DNA of 64,000 nucleotides from Pseudaminobacter salicylatoxidans (GTDB lineage: Bacteria; Pseudomonadota; Alphaproteobacteria; Rhizobiales; Rhizobiaceae). Positions within the stretch are counted from its first letter, which is position 1; each line of letters starts with the position of its first letter. The DNA lies in contig NZ_QGGG01000004.1 of assembly GCF_003148475.1 (NCBI RefSeq), positions 248,001 to 312,000 on the forward strand. Reading direction: 5' to 3'. Under the pieces are notes generated by a model. It was not told the origin of the DNA, ran no database searches, and saw nothing but the letters and a program-made list of their open reading frames with translations. Below, in pieces: positions 23,420-32,410 of this stretch. The position numbers and the translations under genes are program-made.

Positions 23420-23449
23420 GCCCGATGCCAACGCGCCTGCGCGGCGTCG

Positions 23450-24022
23450 TTACGATCCATGCTTCACAAGGTCGCTGGCAAGCGCCAGCCGCAGCATTTC
23501 GGCCAGTTCCCGCGCGGCCCTGTCCTCGGCGTCGCGAATGGCGCGCAGCGACGCATATTCCTGGCGCGAATAATCGAACGAAGACGACACTTCACGCTTT
23601 CCGGTGGCAACGATCTTGCCGGTCTTGTTGTCGGTCAGCGTGTAGTAGGACGTCAGCGTCAGCGTGCCCGCCGTCGGCTCGTCCTCGGTGACACGCTGGA
23701 TGATCGCGGCTTTGGTGACCCGCGACCTTACGCTCAGCGACAGCGAATAAAGCGAATCCGCCGGCTGACCGGCACCGCCGTTGAGGCCGAAGATCAGATT
23801 GTTGCGCACTTGCTGCGCATAACGCGTCTTCACCGGCTTGATGGCAATCGCGTTCAGCCCTTCCGCATGGCCGGCCTGCGCGCCAATGCCCGTTCCCGGG
23901 TCGGAATAAAGCGGCCGCACCGTGCAGGCCGAAACAGCGGCCGCCGAAAGCAGCAGGCCCGCGAGCACGAGGCCGCGCGCGCGGCGAAAATGGGGGTTCG
24001 GCGTCTGGTCAGGCAACGACAT
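23450..24022 (-). CDS. lptE: LPS assembly lipoprotein LptE
   Basis: A 190-residue outer-membrane lipoprotein. The lipobox VSAC puts the lipidated Cys at residue 33. After it comes [10 protein letters not shown], and the body matches the LptE/RlpB family by size and by position right after leuS. With LptD it moves lipopolysaccharide into the outer leaflet. Its start overlaps the leuS end by 14 bases, so translation is probably coupled. Sequence similarity across the family is low, so gene order adds weight. Confidence 0.85.
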   Translation of the reverse strand: MSLPDQTPNPHFRRARGLVLAGLLLSAAAVSACTVRPLYSDPGTGIGAQAGHAEGLNAIAIKPVKTRYAQQVRNNLIFGLNGGAGQPADSLYSLSLSVRSRVTKAAIIQRVTEDEPTAGTLTLTSYYTLTDNKTGKIVATGKREVSSSFDYSRQEYASLRAIRDAEDRAARELAEMLRLALASDLVKHGS

Positions 24023-26630
24023 TGACGATCCTTTGCGGCACGACGATCACCTTGCGCGGCGCCTTTCCGTCCAGAGCCTTCTGGACGGACTCCAGCGCCA
24101 GTGCCGCCTTTTCGACCGCACCTTGATCTGCGTCGCGGGCGATTGTCAAATCCCCACGCTTCTTGCCATTGACCTGCACCGGATAGGTGATCTCGTTATC
24201 CATCACCAGTTTCGGGTCGAATGCCGGCCACGGCCGCTCGGCCACCAGATCGGCGCCGCCGAGCGTTGCCCAGCACTCCTCGGCCAGATGCGGCATGAAG
24301 GGTGCAATGAGGTGGACGAGAATCTCGGCCGCCTCGCGCGCCGCCGCCTTCAGCGCCTCGTCGCCTTTGCCCTCGGCGATTTCGCCGACCGGGCCGGAGA
24401 GCGTGTTGGCAAGCTCATAGATGCGGGCAATCGCCCGGTTGAAGGCGAGCTTCTCGATGTCTTCGCCAACAGCCTTCAGCACCTTGTGGGCGGATTTGGA
24501 GACGGCTCCCGCAGCGCCCTCCGCCGATGCTGCAGGCTTAACCCCGGCAAGCTGCTCGGCAGCGGTCGCGATGATGCGCCAGACGCGCTGCACGAAGCGA
24601 TGCGCACCGGCGGCGCCATCGTCGGTCCATTCGACGTCGCGCTCGGGCGGCGAGTCCGACAGCATGAACCAGCGCGCGGTGTCGGCGCCGTAGCCGTCGG
24701 TGATCTCTTCAGGGCTCACCGTGTTCTTCTTGGACTTCGACATCTTCTCCAGCGTGCCGATCGTCGCCGGCTTGCCGGTGGCGATCTCGACGGCATGCCG
24801 CTCGGCGCCCTCGCTCTCCAGCCGCACCTCGGTCGGCGCCAGCCAGCGGCCGTCCTCGGCCCTGTAGGTCTCGTGCACCACCATGCCCTGCGTGAACAGG
24901 CCCTTGAACGGCTCGGCAATGCCGAGGTGGCCGGTCTCGCGCATGGCGCGGGTGAAGAAGCGCGAATAGAGCAGATGCAGGATCGCGTGTTCGATGCCGC
25001 CGATATACTGGTCCACCGGCAGCCAGTCATTGGCCGCCTTCGGGTCGGTCGGCTCGTTTTCCCACGGCGCGGTGAAGCGCGCGAAATACCACGACGAATC
25101 GACGAAGGTGTCCATCGTGTCGGTCTCGCGGCGCGCATCCTTGCCGCAGGTCGGGCACTTCACATGACGCCAGCCTGCGTGACGGTCGAGCGGATTGCCG
25201 GGCTTCTCGAAATCGATGTCGTCGGGCAGCTTCACCGGCAGATCGGCGCGCGGCACCGGCACCGTGCCGCAGTCGTCGCAGTGGATCATCGGGATCGGGC
25301 AGCCCCAGTAACGCTGGCGCGAAATGCCCCAGTCGCGCAGGCGGAAGTTCACCTTGCGCTCGCCCATCGCGCGATTGCCGATCGTCCTCTCGCCAAGACG
25401 GTTGGCGACTTCCTCGAAGGCCTGCCTGGGGCTCATGCCGTCCAGGAAGCGCGAATTGATCATCACGCCGTCGTCGGTATAGGCCTCTTCGGTGATCTGG
25501 AAGGTCGCGGCGTCCGCCCCCTCCGGCATCACCACGGGCACCACCGGCAAACCGTATTTGTTGGCGAAGTCGAGGTCGCGCTGGTCGCCCGAAGGGCAGC
25601 CGAAGATCGCGCCCGTGCCATAGTCCATCAGCACGAAATTGGCGACATAGACCGGCAGCGTCCAGCTCTCGTCGAAGGGATGGACGACGCGGATACCGGT
25701 GTCGAAGCCCTTCTTCTCGGCGGTTTCGAGCACCGCCACCGAAGTGCCCATATGGTGGACGTCCTCGATGAAGGCGGCCAGCTCGGGGTTCTTCTCGGCA
25801 GCCTTCCTGGCCAGCGGATGGTCGGCCGCGACCGCCATGAAGGAGGCGCCGAAGATCGTGTCGGGGCGCGTGGTGTAGACTTCCAGCTCGGTCTCGCCAT
25901 TCGGCGCGGTGCCCTCGGCGATCGCCCAGCGCACCAGCATGCCCTCCGAGCGGCCGATCCAGTTGCGCTGCATCAGCTTGACCTTTTCGGGCCACTCATC
26001 CAGCCCGTCCAGCGCGTCGGAGAGGTCCTGCGCGTAATCGGTGATCTTGAAGAACCACTGCGTCAGTTCGCGCTGTTCGACCAGCGCGCCGGAGCGCCAG
26101 CCACGCCCGTCGATGACCTGCTCGTTGGCGAGCACCGTCATGTCGACCGGATCCCAGTTGACCTTGGACGACTTGCGCGTGACCAGCCCCTTCTCGACCA
26201 TGTCGAGGAACAGCATCTGCTGGCGGTGGTAGTAATCGACGTCGCAGGTGGCGAATTCACGCGACCAGTCGATCGACAGGCCCATCACCTTCAGCTGCGC
26301 GCGCATGGTGGCGATGTTGTCATAGGTCCAGTCCTTGGGGTGGACCTTGTTCTGCATGGCCGCGTTCTCGGCCGGCATGCCGAAGGCATCCCAGCCCATC
26401 GGATGCAGCACGTTGAAGCCCTTGGCGCGCTTGTAGCGGGCCACCACGTCGCCCATCGTGTAGTTGCGGGTATGGCCGATATGGATGCGCCCCGACGGAT
26501 AGGGGAACATCTCCAGCACGTAGTATTTCGGGCGCGGGTCGTCGTTCTTCGTTTCGAAGAGCTTCCTGGCATCCCATGCCTTCTGCCATTTGGGCTCTGA
26601 CGCGCGTGGATTGTATCGTTCGGTTGCCAT
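24009..26630 (-). CDS. leuS: leucyl-tRNA synthetase
   Basis: An 873-residue class I synthetase. HIGH appears as HIGH at 50-53 (after MFPYPSGRI), and KMSKS lies at 629-633. The editing (CP1) domain with a threonine-rich stretch and the C-terminal anticodon domain ending in [14 protein letters not shown] are present. ATG at 26630 (MATERYNPR) is chosen; a longer frame has no similarity. It is followed by lptE, the usual order, and is divergent from yggS with a 143-bp gap. Confidence 0.98.
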   Translation of the reverse strand: MATERYNPRASEPKWQKAWDARKLFETKNDDPRPKYYVLEMFPYPSGRIHIGHTRNYTMGDVVARYKRAKGFNVLHPMGWDAFGMPAENAAMQNKVHPKDWTYDNIATMRAQLKVMGLSIDWSREFATCDVDYYHRQQMLFLDMVEKGLVTRKSSKVNWDPVDMTVLANEQVIDGRGWRSGALVEQRELTQWFFKITDYAQDLSDALDGLDEWPEKVKLMQRNWIGRSEGMLVRWAIAEGTAPNGETELEVYTTRPDTIFGASFMAVAADHPLARKAAEKNPELAAFIEDVHHMGTSVAVLETAEKKGFDTGIRVVHPFDESWTLPVYVANFVLMDYGTGAIFGCPSGDQRDLDFANKYGLPVVPVVMPEGADAATFQITEEAYTDDGVMINSRFLDGMSPRQAFEEVANRLGERTIGNRAMGERKVNFRLRDWGISRQRYWGCPIPMIHCDDCGTVPVPRADLPVKLPDDIDFEKPGNPLDRHAGWRHVKCPTCGKDARRETDTMDTFVDSSWYFARFTAPWENEPTDPKAANDWLPVDQYIGGIEHAILHLLYSRFFTRAMRETGHLGIAEPFKGLFTQGMVVHETYRAEDGRWLAPTEVRLESEGAERHAVEIATGKPATIGTLEKMSKSKKNTVSPEEITDGYGADTARWFMLSDSPPERDVEWTDDGAAGAHRFVQRVWRIIATAAEQLAGVKPAASAEGAAGAVSKSAHKVLKAVGEDIEKLAFNRAIARIYELANTLSGPVGEIAEGKGDEALKAAAREAAEILVHLIAPFMPHLAEECWATLGGADLVAERPWPAFDPKLVMDNEITYPVQVNGKKRGDLTIARDADQGAVEKAALALESVQKALDGKAPRKVIVVPQRIVNVVA

Positions 26631-26773
26631 CGGGTGTTTTTCACTTAAAAGCGTGCGAGGAACCGGGGCGAAAATCCTCCGGTTCAGGAAATCGTCGTGG
26701 GTGTTCATCATGGATTCCCCAACCCGTCAACTCCAGTGGGGCAAGGACGGGCAAAAAGCAGCAGGGCGAGGGC

Positions 26774-27436
26774 ATGGAAAAGTCGGTCGAACAGCTTCTT
26801 GAAGTCAGGCGCAGGATTGTCGCCGCCGAGCGCGAGGCGGAGCGCCCGGAGGGCGCCGCAACGCTTGTAGCCGTGTCGAAAACCTTCGAGGCCGATGCCA
26901 TCCGTCCAGTGCTCGAAGCCGGCCAGCGCGTGTTCGGCGAAAACCGGGTGCAGGAGGCGCAGGCCAAATGGCCGGCGCTCAGGGCCGAATACCCGGACAC
27001 CGAACTGCATCTCATCGGCCCGCTGCAATCCAACAAGGCCAGGGAAGCGGTGGCGCTGTTCGACGTCATTGAAACGGTAGACCGCCAGAAAATCGCCACC
27101 GAACTGGCCAGGGAGATTGCCAAACAGGGCCGCGCGCCGAAACTCTATGTGCAGGTCAACACCGGCTCCGAACCGCAGAAGGCCGGCATCGAGCCACGCG
27201 ACGCAGTTGCCTTCGTCACGCGCTGCCGCGAGGTGCACGGCCTTACCATCGAAGGCCTGATGTGCATTCCGCCGTTTGACGAAAACCCCGGCCCGCACTT
27301 TGCGCTTCTGGAAAAGCTGGCGCGGGAAGCGGGTGTTGAAAAGCTGTCCATGGGCATGTCGGGCGACTACGAGACGGCGATCGCATTCGGCGCGACCAGC
27401 GTGCGCGTCGGCTCGGCGATCTTCGGCAGCCGCTGA
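26774..27436 (+). CDS. YggS family PLP homeostasis protein
   Basis: A 220-residue PLP-binding single-domain TIM-barrel protein. The PLP Lys lies in LVAVSKT (near residue 36). GENRVQEAQAKW, HLIGPLQSNK, VNTGSEPQKAG and LSMGMSGDYETAI are the family motifs. It buffers free pyridoxal phosphate and affects amino-acid pools. It is monocistronic, divergent from leuS, and followed by a hairpin terminator. ATG at 26774 has AGGGCGAGGG upstream. Confidence 0.95.
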   Translation: MEKSVEQLLEVRRRIVAAEREAERPEGAATLVAVSKTFEADAIRPVLEAGQRVFGENRVQEAQAKWPALRAEYPDTELHLIGPLQSNKAREAVALFDVIETVDRQKIATELAREIAKQGRAPKLYVQVNTGSEPQKAGIEPRDAVAFVTRCREVHGLTIEGLMCIPPFDENPGPHFALLEKLAREAGVEKLSMGMSGDYETAIAFGATSVRVGSAIFGSR

Positions 27437-27465
27437 AAGCGCAGCCATCCCTTTCCGAAACGACA

Positions 27466-27489
27466 AAGGCCGGGGTTTCGCCCGGCCTT
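27466..27489 (+). terminator. terminator after yggS
   Basis: AAGGCCGGG (27466-27474) pairs with CCCGGCCTT (27481-27489) around a 6-base loop, 29 bases after the yggS stop. The T-run after it is weak. Confidence 0.7.
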
Positions 27490-27551
27490 CGCATTTCCAC
27501 CAGAGCATTTCCGGCAAGAGTGCGTCCGGAAATACGTAGAGCAGACAGACA

Positions 27552-27573
27552 GAGCGGTTCCGAGGAACCGCTC
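27552..27573 (-). terminator. hairpin after the binding-protein gene
   Basis: GAGCGGTTCC and GGAACCGCTC form a perfect 10-bp inverted repeat separated by two bases, 13 bases beyond the stop of the substrate-binding protein gene. It could end transcription from either side, but there is no long T-run. Confidence 0.55.
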
Positions 27574-27586
27574 CGGTCTTGCCTGA

Positions 27587-28699
27587 TTACTCTGCAGCGA
27601 CAATCTTGCCGTCTTCCCACTTGAACAGCGAGAAGCTCGGCGAGGACAGGTCGCCGTTCTCGGCATAGGTCAGCTTGCCGATGGCCGTCTGGATCGGCTC
27701 GCCCGACTTGATCGCCGCTGCGACAGCAGCGGTGTCGTCGGCCTTGCCGGCCTTCTCGATGCCGGCCTTCAGCACCTCGACGGCGGCATAGGCGTTAAGC
27801 GTGAAGGCTTCCGGCGGAATGCCCTTCTCGTTCAGCACCTTCACGGCCTCGGCCGAATCCGGGTTCTTCAGCGCGTCGGTGGCGTTGGTGAAGAGCGTGC
27901 CGGCAGCCGCCTGGTTGCCGATGGCCCAGTATTCGGTGTTGGAGAGGCCTTCGCCGCCGATGATCTGCGCCTTCACGCCAGCGTCAGCGAGCTGACGGGC
28001 AAGCAGGCCGCCCTCGGGGTGATAGCCGCCGAAATAGATGACCTCGGCGCCGTCCTTCTTCAGACGGCCGACAATGGCGGAATAGTCCTTCTCGCCGGCG
28101 GTCAGGCCTTCATACATCACCTCGTTGACGCCACCCGCATTGAGCGCAGCCTTGAACGAGTCGGCCAGACCCATGCCGTAGGTGCCCTTGTCATGGATGA
28201 TCGCGACCTTCTTGTCCTTCAGATGGTCGAGGACATATTTGGCGGCGACTTCGGCCTGCTGGTCGTCACGGCCGCAGGTGCGCATGACGTTGGTCAGGCC
28301 GCGATTGGTGATGTCGGGCGCGGTCGCCGTCGGGGTCACCATCAGCACGCCGTTCTCGGCGAAGACGTCCGAGGCCGCCATGGCCACGCCCGACGTCACC
28401 GGGCCGACGACATAATGAACGCCATCACCGACGAGATTGTTGGCGGCCGAGACGCCCTGCTTGGGATCGCCGGCATCGTCGGCAAGCTTCAGCACGATCT
28501 TCTCGCCGAGAATGCCGCCATTCTTGTTGATCGTATCGACGGCGGCTTCCGCGCCGTTCTTGACCTGATCGCCATAGGCGGCGACCGGGCCGGTGAGCGG
28601 AGCCACGAGGCCGATCACGATGTCGGCGCGCGCGGCGGAAGCGGCCACGAACATGGACGCAGCAAATGCAACGCCGGCAAGCAGTTTCTTAGTATTCAC
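27587..28699 (-). CDS. ABC transporter substrate-binding protein (LivK/branched-chain amino acid type)
   Basis: A 370-residue periplasmic binding protein of type I fold. The signal peptide ends in AARA after residue 25, then [20 protein letters not shown] begins the mature domain. [19 protein letters not shown] and [15 protein letters not shown] are typical of Leu/Ile/Val-binding relatives. The start is GTG at 28699, with GGAGG six bases before it; the upstream ATG is closed by TGA after one codon. No permease or ATPase genes lie nearby, so it must work with a transporter coded elsewhere. The ligand is not certain. Confidence 0.93.
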   Translation of the reverse strand: MNTKKLLAGVAFAASMFVAASAARADIVIGLVAPLTGPVAAYGDQVKNGAEAAVDTINKNGGILGEKIVLKLADDAGDPKQGVSAANNLVGDGVHYVVGPVTSGVAMAASDVFAENGVLMVTPTATAPDITNRGLTNVMRTCGRDDQQAEVAAKYVLDHLKDKKVAIIHDKGTYGMGLADSFKAALNAGGVNEVMYEGLTAGEKDYSAIVGRLKKDGAEVIYFGGYHPEGGLLARQLADAGVKAQIIGGEGLSNTEYWAIGNQAAAGTLFTNATDALKNPDSAEAVKVLNEKGIPPEAFTLNAYAAVEVLKAGIEKAGKADDTAAVAAAIKSGEPIQTAIGKLTYAENGDLSSPSFSLFKWEDGKIVAAE

Positions 28700-28957
28700 G
28701 TCATTCCTCCTCAAGCGAACCTCTGGAAACCCCAAGTGAACCTTCGGGTTCGGGCGAAAGTCTAACCGCGCATACCTATTCGGCGTCATTTTGGCAATCG
28801 GCCAGACTTCCCGATCCGACAGGCTTGGCGGCAAATATAGCATGAATTGTGTCCGTGGCCGCATCAAGGAAAATGCGGTGCGAACACGCCGGGACGACAT
28901 CCCATCAAGTGGCCGCCAGCGCATTGAAGCCACCGGCAGACCGACCTGAAGCGTCAC

Positions 28958-29230
28958 TCAATGCAGGATGAACTCGCCGTTCACGTTGCGCCACTCATTG
29001 GGGGCGACCAGCCGCCGATGCGTGTAGCGCACGGAGTGCAGCGGACCGTCGAGTTTCGTCTCCCAGAACCGGATAAACCCGAACAATTCGGGAAATTCCG
29101 GCGCCAGATCGTAGTCCTGCCAGATGAAACTCTGCAAAAGATGCGGATGGTCGGGCATATGGTAGAGAAACTGCGCCGTGGTCAGCCCATACCCTTTCAG
29201 CATCAGGTCCAGTTCGGAAACGTCGCGCAT
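28958..29230 (-). CDS. Usg family protein
   Basis: A 90-residue protein matching the Usg family, named for the gene upstream of trpF in Caulobacter. The segments LMLKGYGLTTAQFLYHMPDH and LQSFIWQDYDLAPEFPEL are characteristic. The molecular role is unknown. ATG at 29230 is chosen; GTG at 29239 is possible. No trp genes are in the window. It is the last ordinary gene before the glycan locus. Confidence 0.85.
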   Translation of the reverse strand: MRDVSELDLMLKGYGLTTAQFLYHMPDHPHLLQSFIWQDYDLAPEFPELFGFIRFWETKLDGPLHSVRYTHRRLVAPNEWRNVNGEFILH

Positions 29231-29417
29231 GGCCTTCACCCGCTTTCTGTCGTCCTCACCTTGATATAGTGAATCATGCGCGCGGATGCTTAACCGGACA
29301 TGAACAAATCACCGCACGCGGGCAGCGTTTCATTCACGAAAACAAGAGCTTGTCAGCAATCCGGATGACTGAGTGCCAGATTTTCCGGTGCGGGCTGCGC
29401 GCATGGTGGCGGCCTGT

Positions 29418-29435
29418 GGCCGGCACGGGCCGGCC
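29418..29435 (-). terminator. hairpin at the end of the glycan operon
   Basis: GGCCGGC (29418-29424) pairs with GCCGGCC (29429-29435) around ACGG. It starts directly at the stop codon of the ATP-grasp gene. No T-run follows, so termination strength is uncertain. Confidence 0.5.
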
Positions 29436-30662
29436 TCAACAGGACCTGGCACTCACCTTCAGTCGTTGCAAAATCTCCGCGTGCCGCGCGTCAAGCACGG
29501 TCCGGTCGGGCGCCAGGAACAGTGCCTCTCCCACACGGTCCTGTCCGTTCGCGAAGCGACGCACGGCAGCACCGGCAGGCATGTCCCAGGCAATCCCGGC
29601 AAGCCACGGCTCTGCCTTGAGCGAGGCTTCGCCGACCTCATCGAAAGCCAGCCGTCCAGTTGCCGGGCTCCCCAGCACGATCACGCCGGCAGCCGGCCCC
29701 ATCGGCGTCTCCGGGGGCAGGATTTGCGGACGCAAGCTGCGGGGCAAGGCAAGCCGCACGGCCTGCGCGGGCAGGTCTGTACCGGTTGCGGCACGCACCA
29801 GCTTGCTCAGTGAATTGCCGCCCAGGCGCGGCGTCAGTTCCAGAATGACCGGACCATCGGGGCTGGCGACGAAATCGCAGTCGAAGGGCGAATCGGGCAC
29901 CCCGAGATCGGCGAGAATGTCGGCGATCGCATCCAAAAGGCGCCGCCGGAAGTCCTCATCGAAACGGCCCGGCCACAGATGCCCCAGCGTCGCGACCAAA
30001 GGCGCGGGTGCTGTCAGCCTGTCGGTCACGACCGCAAGTGCGATCTCGCCACCGATCCAGAGCCCCTCGACGGTTCCCTGCGCGCCGGCGATGAACGTTT
30101 CCACCACAAAACGGCGATCCGGGCTGTAGGCAAGGGTCTGCGGCAGACGCTCCCCGATTTCGTCTGGTGCAACCACAAAGATGCCCTTGCTCCCGGACGA
30201 ACGGGCCGGCTTGAGCACGTAGGCGTGCTCCGTCAGGGAAGCGGCATCGAAGCAATCCGGGTCCGCTTCGACCGCGCGCGGATGCGGCAGGCCCCGCCGG
30301 GCCTGATAGGCGCGGAAGCGCGCCTTGTCGGTCAGCGTCTCCGCGGCTTCCACGCCGGGGCCAGGAGAGCCGATCACACCGGCCACATAAGCCTGCGTCG
30401 GCACGGCGACATCGGTGCACGGCGCGATGACGCCGTCGACATTCTCCGCCAGGGCAAGTCGCGCCACCGCCTCACGGTCGGTCGTGTCGATGGAATGAAA
30501 CGCGTCGGCAAGTGCTGCCCCTGGAACCTTGTCATTGCGATCCAGCGCAATGACATGCATGCCGAGGTTTCGGGCGGCCTGCAAAGCCGGAATCTGATAG
30601 GAGCCGGCGCCCAGCACGAGGAGCCGGGGGCAGCGTCCCGCCTCGGGGGACCGATCACTCAT
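29436..30662 (-). CDS. ATP-grasp domain ligase
   Basis: A 408-residue ATP-grasp protein. A PurK/CarB-like N-terminal domain begins LLVLGAGSYQIPALQAA. The ATP-grasp part has KARFRAYQARRGLPHPRAV, then YVLKPARSSGSKGIF, and the metal-binding ILELTPRLGGNS near the end of the fold. Such enzymes couple a carboxylate to an amine or thiol through an acyl phosphate. It overlaps the GT2 gene by 8 bases and is the last gene of the eight-gene operon, so it may acylate an amino sugar with an amino acid or similar. The substrate is not predictable from sequence. Confidence 0.85.
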   Translation of the reverse strand: MSDRSPEAGRCPRLLVLGAGSYQIPALQAARNLGMHVIALDRNDKVPGAALADAFHSIDTTDREAVARLALAENVDGVIAPCTDVAVPTQAYVAGVIGSPGPGVEAAETLTDKARFRAYQARRGLPHPRAVEADPDCFDAASLTEHAYVLKPARSSGSKGIFVVAPDEIGERLPQTLAYSPDRRFVVETFIAGAQGTVEGLWIGGEIALAVVTDRLTAPAPLVATLGHLWPGRFDEDFRRRLLDAIADILADLGVPDSPFDCDFVASPDGPVILELTPRLGGNSLSKLVRAATGTDLPAQAVRLALPRSLRPQILPPETPMGPAAGVIVLGSPATGRLAFDEVGEASLKAEPWLAGIAWDMPAGAAVRRFANGQDRVGEALFLAPDRTVLDARHAEILQRLKVSARSC

Positions 30663-31644
30663 GATAGCGATCGACCGTGAAAGGCACCCGCCGGCCAGAC
30701 AATTGATGATGAATCCGCGCGATATAAACGCCCATCACGAACATGCTGGCCAGCATGAAGGTGGAGAACAATGTCAGGGCAGTCACCGCGCTGGCCCAGC
30801 CGGGAACGCTGACGCCATGAAGGAAAATGGTGATGAACACCCAGGTCATCATCATCAACGCGAGCACCGATGCCAGCAGGCAGAAACCGGCGGTAAGATA
30901 AAGCGGCAGCGAGGAATAGCTGAACAGCAGGTTCGTCGCCAGAACCACGCTGCGCATCAGCGAATAGCTCGATGAGCCATGCTCGCGCTCGGCATGCCGC
31001 ACCTCGACATTGGCGACGCGCGAGGCCTGATCGAGCAGGATGCACGTCACGTAGGGATACGGGTTCTGCGATTTCCTGGCCACCTCGACGAGGCTCTTCG
31101 TCATGGCGCGGAAGCTGGTCAGCTTCGTGGTCGCGGGCAGGCGGTATATGCGCCGGATGATTGCGTCGACCAGCTCTCCTCCACGATTGCGATAGCCGGC
31201 ATGCCGCTTCTCGTCATAGGCTCCGATGACCAGATCATAGCCCTCGTCGAGCTTTCGCAGCAGCTTGGGAAGCTCTTCGGGCGGATGCTGCAGGTCGTCG
31301 TCCATGGTGACGATCACATCGCCCGTCGCGAAACCGAGCCCGCACAAAATGGCGTTGTGTTGGCCTGCGTTCTTCAGCAGGCGAACGATCTTGACCTGCG
31401 CGGGGTATTGCTCGTGGAGTCGCGTCAGGGCCGGCCATGTAACGGTATCCGGGCTGCAGTCATCGACCAGGATGATCTCACATTCTTCCGTGCGACCGGC
31501 AAAGACGGCGAGAAGGCTCGCGACGAGCTTGTCGATGAAGGCAGCGCTCCCGTAGGTCGGTACGACGACGCTGACTTTCCGGGCGCCGGCCTTGACTGCC
31601 TTCTCGTCCGGCGCTGTAGTTTCGGGCGTGGGCGAATGCTGCAT
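30655..31644 (-). CDS. GT2 glycosyltransferase, polyprenyl-phosphate type (DPM/GtrB/ArnC-like)
   Basis: A 329-residue family 2 glycosyltransferase. The catalytic domain shows VSVVVPTYGSA, ILVDDCSPD and the metal-binding MDDDLQHPPEELP (Asp 115-117). Two membrane helices near the C-terminus (about 245-312) match the DPM1/GtrB/ArnC layout, in which a sugar is moved from a nucleotide to undecaprenyl phosphate at the inner face of the membrane. ATG at 31644 (MQHSPTPE) is chosen. It begins one base after the upstream methyltransferase ends and overlaps the ATP-grasp gene. Confidence 0.88.
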   Translation of the reverse strand: MQHSPTPETTAPDEKAVKAGARKVSVVVPTYGSAAFIDKLVASLLAVFAGRTEECEIILVDDCSPDTVTWPALTRLHEQYPAQVKIVRLLKNAGQHNAILCGLGFATGDVIVTMDDDLQHPPEELPKLLRKLDEGYDLVIGAYDEKRHAGYRNRGGELVDAIIRRIYRLPATTKLTSFRAMTKSLVEVARKSQNPYPYVTCILLDQASRVANVEVRHAEREHGSSSYSLMRSVVLATNLLFSYSSLPLYLTAGFCLLASVLALMMMTWVFITIFLHGVSVPGWASAVTALTLFSTFMLASMFVMGVYIARIHHQLSGRRVPFTVDRYHE

Positions 31645-31645
31645 G

Positions 31646-32410
31646 TCAACCTGCCCTCGTCGCCGCCACGCCCTTGTAGTCGCCCAGTCCAAGCCATTGA
31701 CCGCCGGCCGCGAGCAGGGCCTGGCCTGCATAGTATCCGGTGACGGTAAGAGGGCGCGGCCAAGCGGCCAGACAAAGCGGCAGGCGTGCCGGCCAGAAGT
31801 GCAGTTCCTTGCGGGCATCGACGCGAAATCCGTTGCGCGTCAGGATGTCGGCGTAACCGGCCGTCGTCAGCCTCAAGACGCGCGACAGGAAGGAATCGTG
31901 AAACGGCTCGACCACGATGAAGCGTCCGCCCGGTTTCAAAGCCCTATGGACGAGGCGCACGATGGTCTCGACATCTGCGGGCGTCTTGCAGGCCACGGTC
32001 AGGTTGCCGATGGCTGCGACGACATCGAAGGTGGAAACCTCCGAAATATCGAACGACGACTGCACGCGATACCGGATGCTGCTTGACGGGTCCTGCGCTT
32101 TTGCGATCCGGATCGTCTCCTCCGCGAAATCGAAAGCCTCGACGGCCGCCCCCTGTGAGGTCAGATGCCGTGACAAGCGACCGGTACCGCATCCCATGTC
32201 CAGTATGTGAAGGCCCTTGGGGTCCCCGATCGCCTTGTCGATGAAGGCGAACTGCTCGCGTTCATAGCAGGCGTTGAGCGCCTGATTCTTCCACATGGAA
32301 ACCGCGGAACCGTCATAGTTGCGCGCCTTCTCGTTCCAGAAGTCGGCCTGGCTGTAGACATCGGCGCGCTGGTTGCGGCGCGACAGCATATTGCTGAAAC
32401 TGTCGCCCAT
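31646..32410 (-). CDS. class I SAM-dependent methyltransferase
   Basis: A 254-residue methyltransferase with SAM motif I ILDMGCGTGRL (69-79), the acidic AVEAFDFAEETI motif II and ALKPGGRFIVVEP. The N-terminus resembles UbiE/COQ5-like enzymes. The start overlaps the preceding aminotransferase-like gene by one base (TAATG). Position suggests that it methylates the sugar or lipid-linked product of the locus. The target is unknown. Confidence 0.82.
   Translation of the reverse strand: MGDSFSNMLSRRNQRADVYSQADFWNEKARNYDGSAVSMWKNQALNACYEREQFAFIDKAIGDPKGLHILDMGCGTGRLSRHLTSQGAAVEAFDFAEETIRIAKAQDPSSSIRYRVQSSFDISEVSTFDVVAAIGNLTVACKTPADVETIVRLVHRALKPGGRFIVVEPFHDSFLSRVLRLTTAGYADILTRNGFRVDARKELHFWPARLPLCLAAWPRPLTVTGYYAGQALLAAGGQWLGLGDYKGVAATRAG

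Noticed and set aside
23922-26600. Open frame of 892 codons opposite leuS
   Set aside because: The leuS gene on the other strand has HIGH and KMSKS. The antisense frame has the His/Arg/Gly-rich composition of a shadow.
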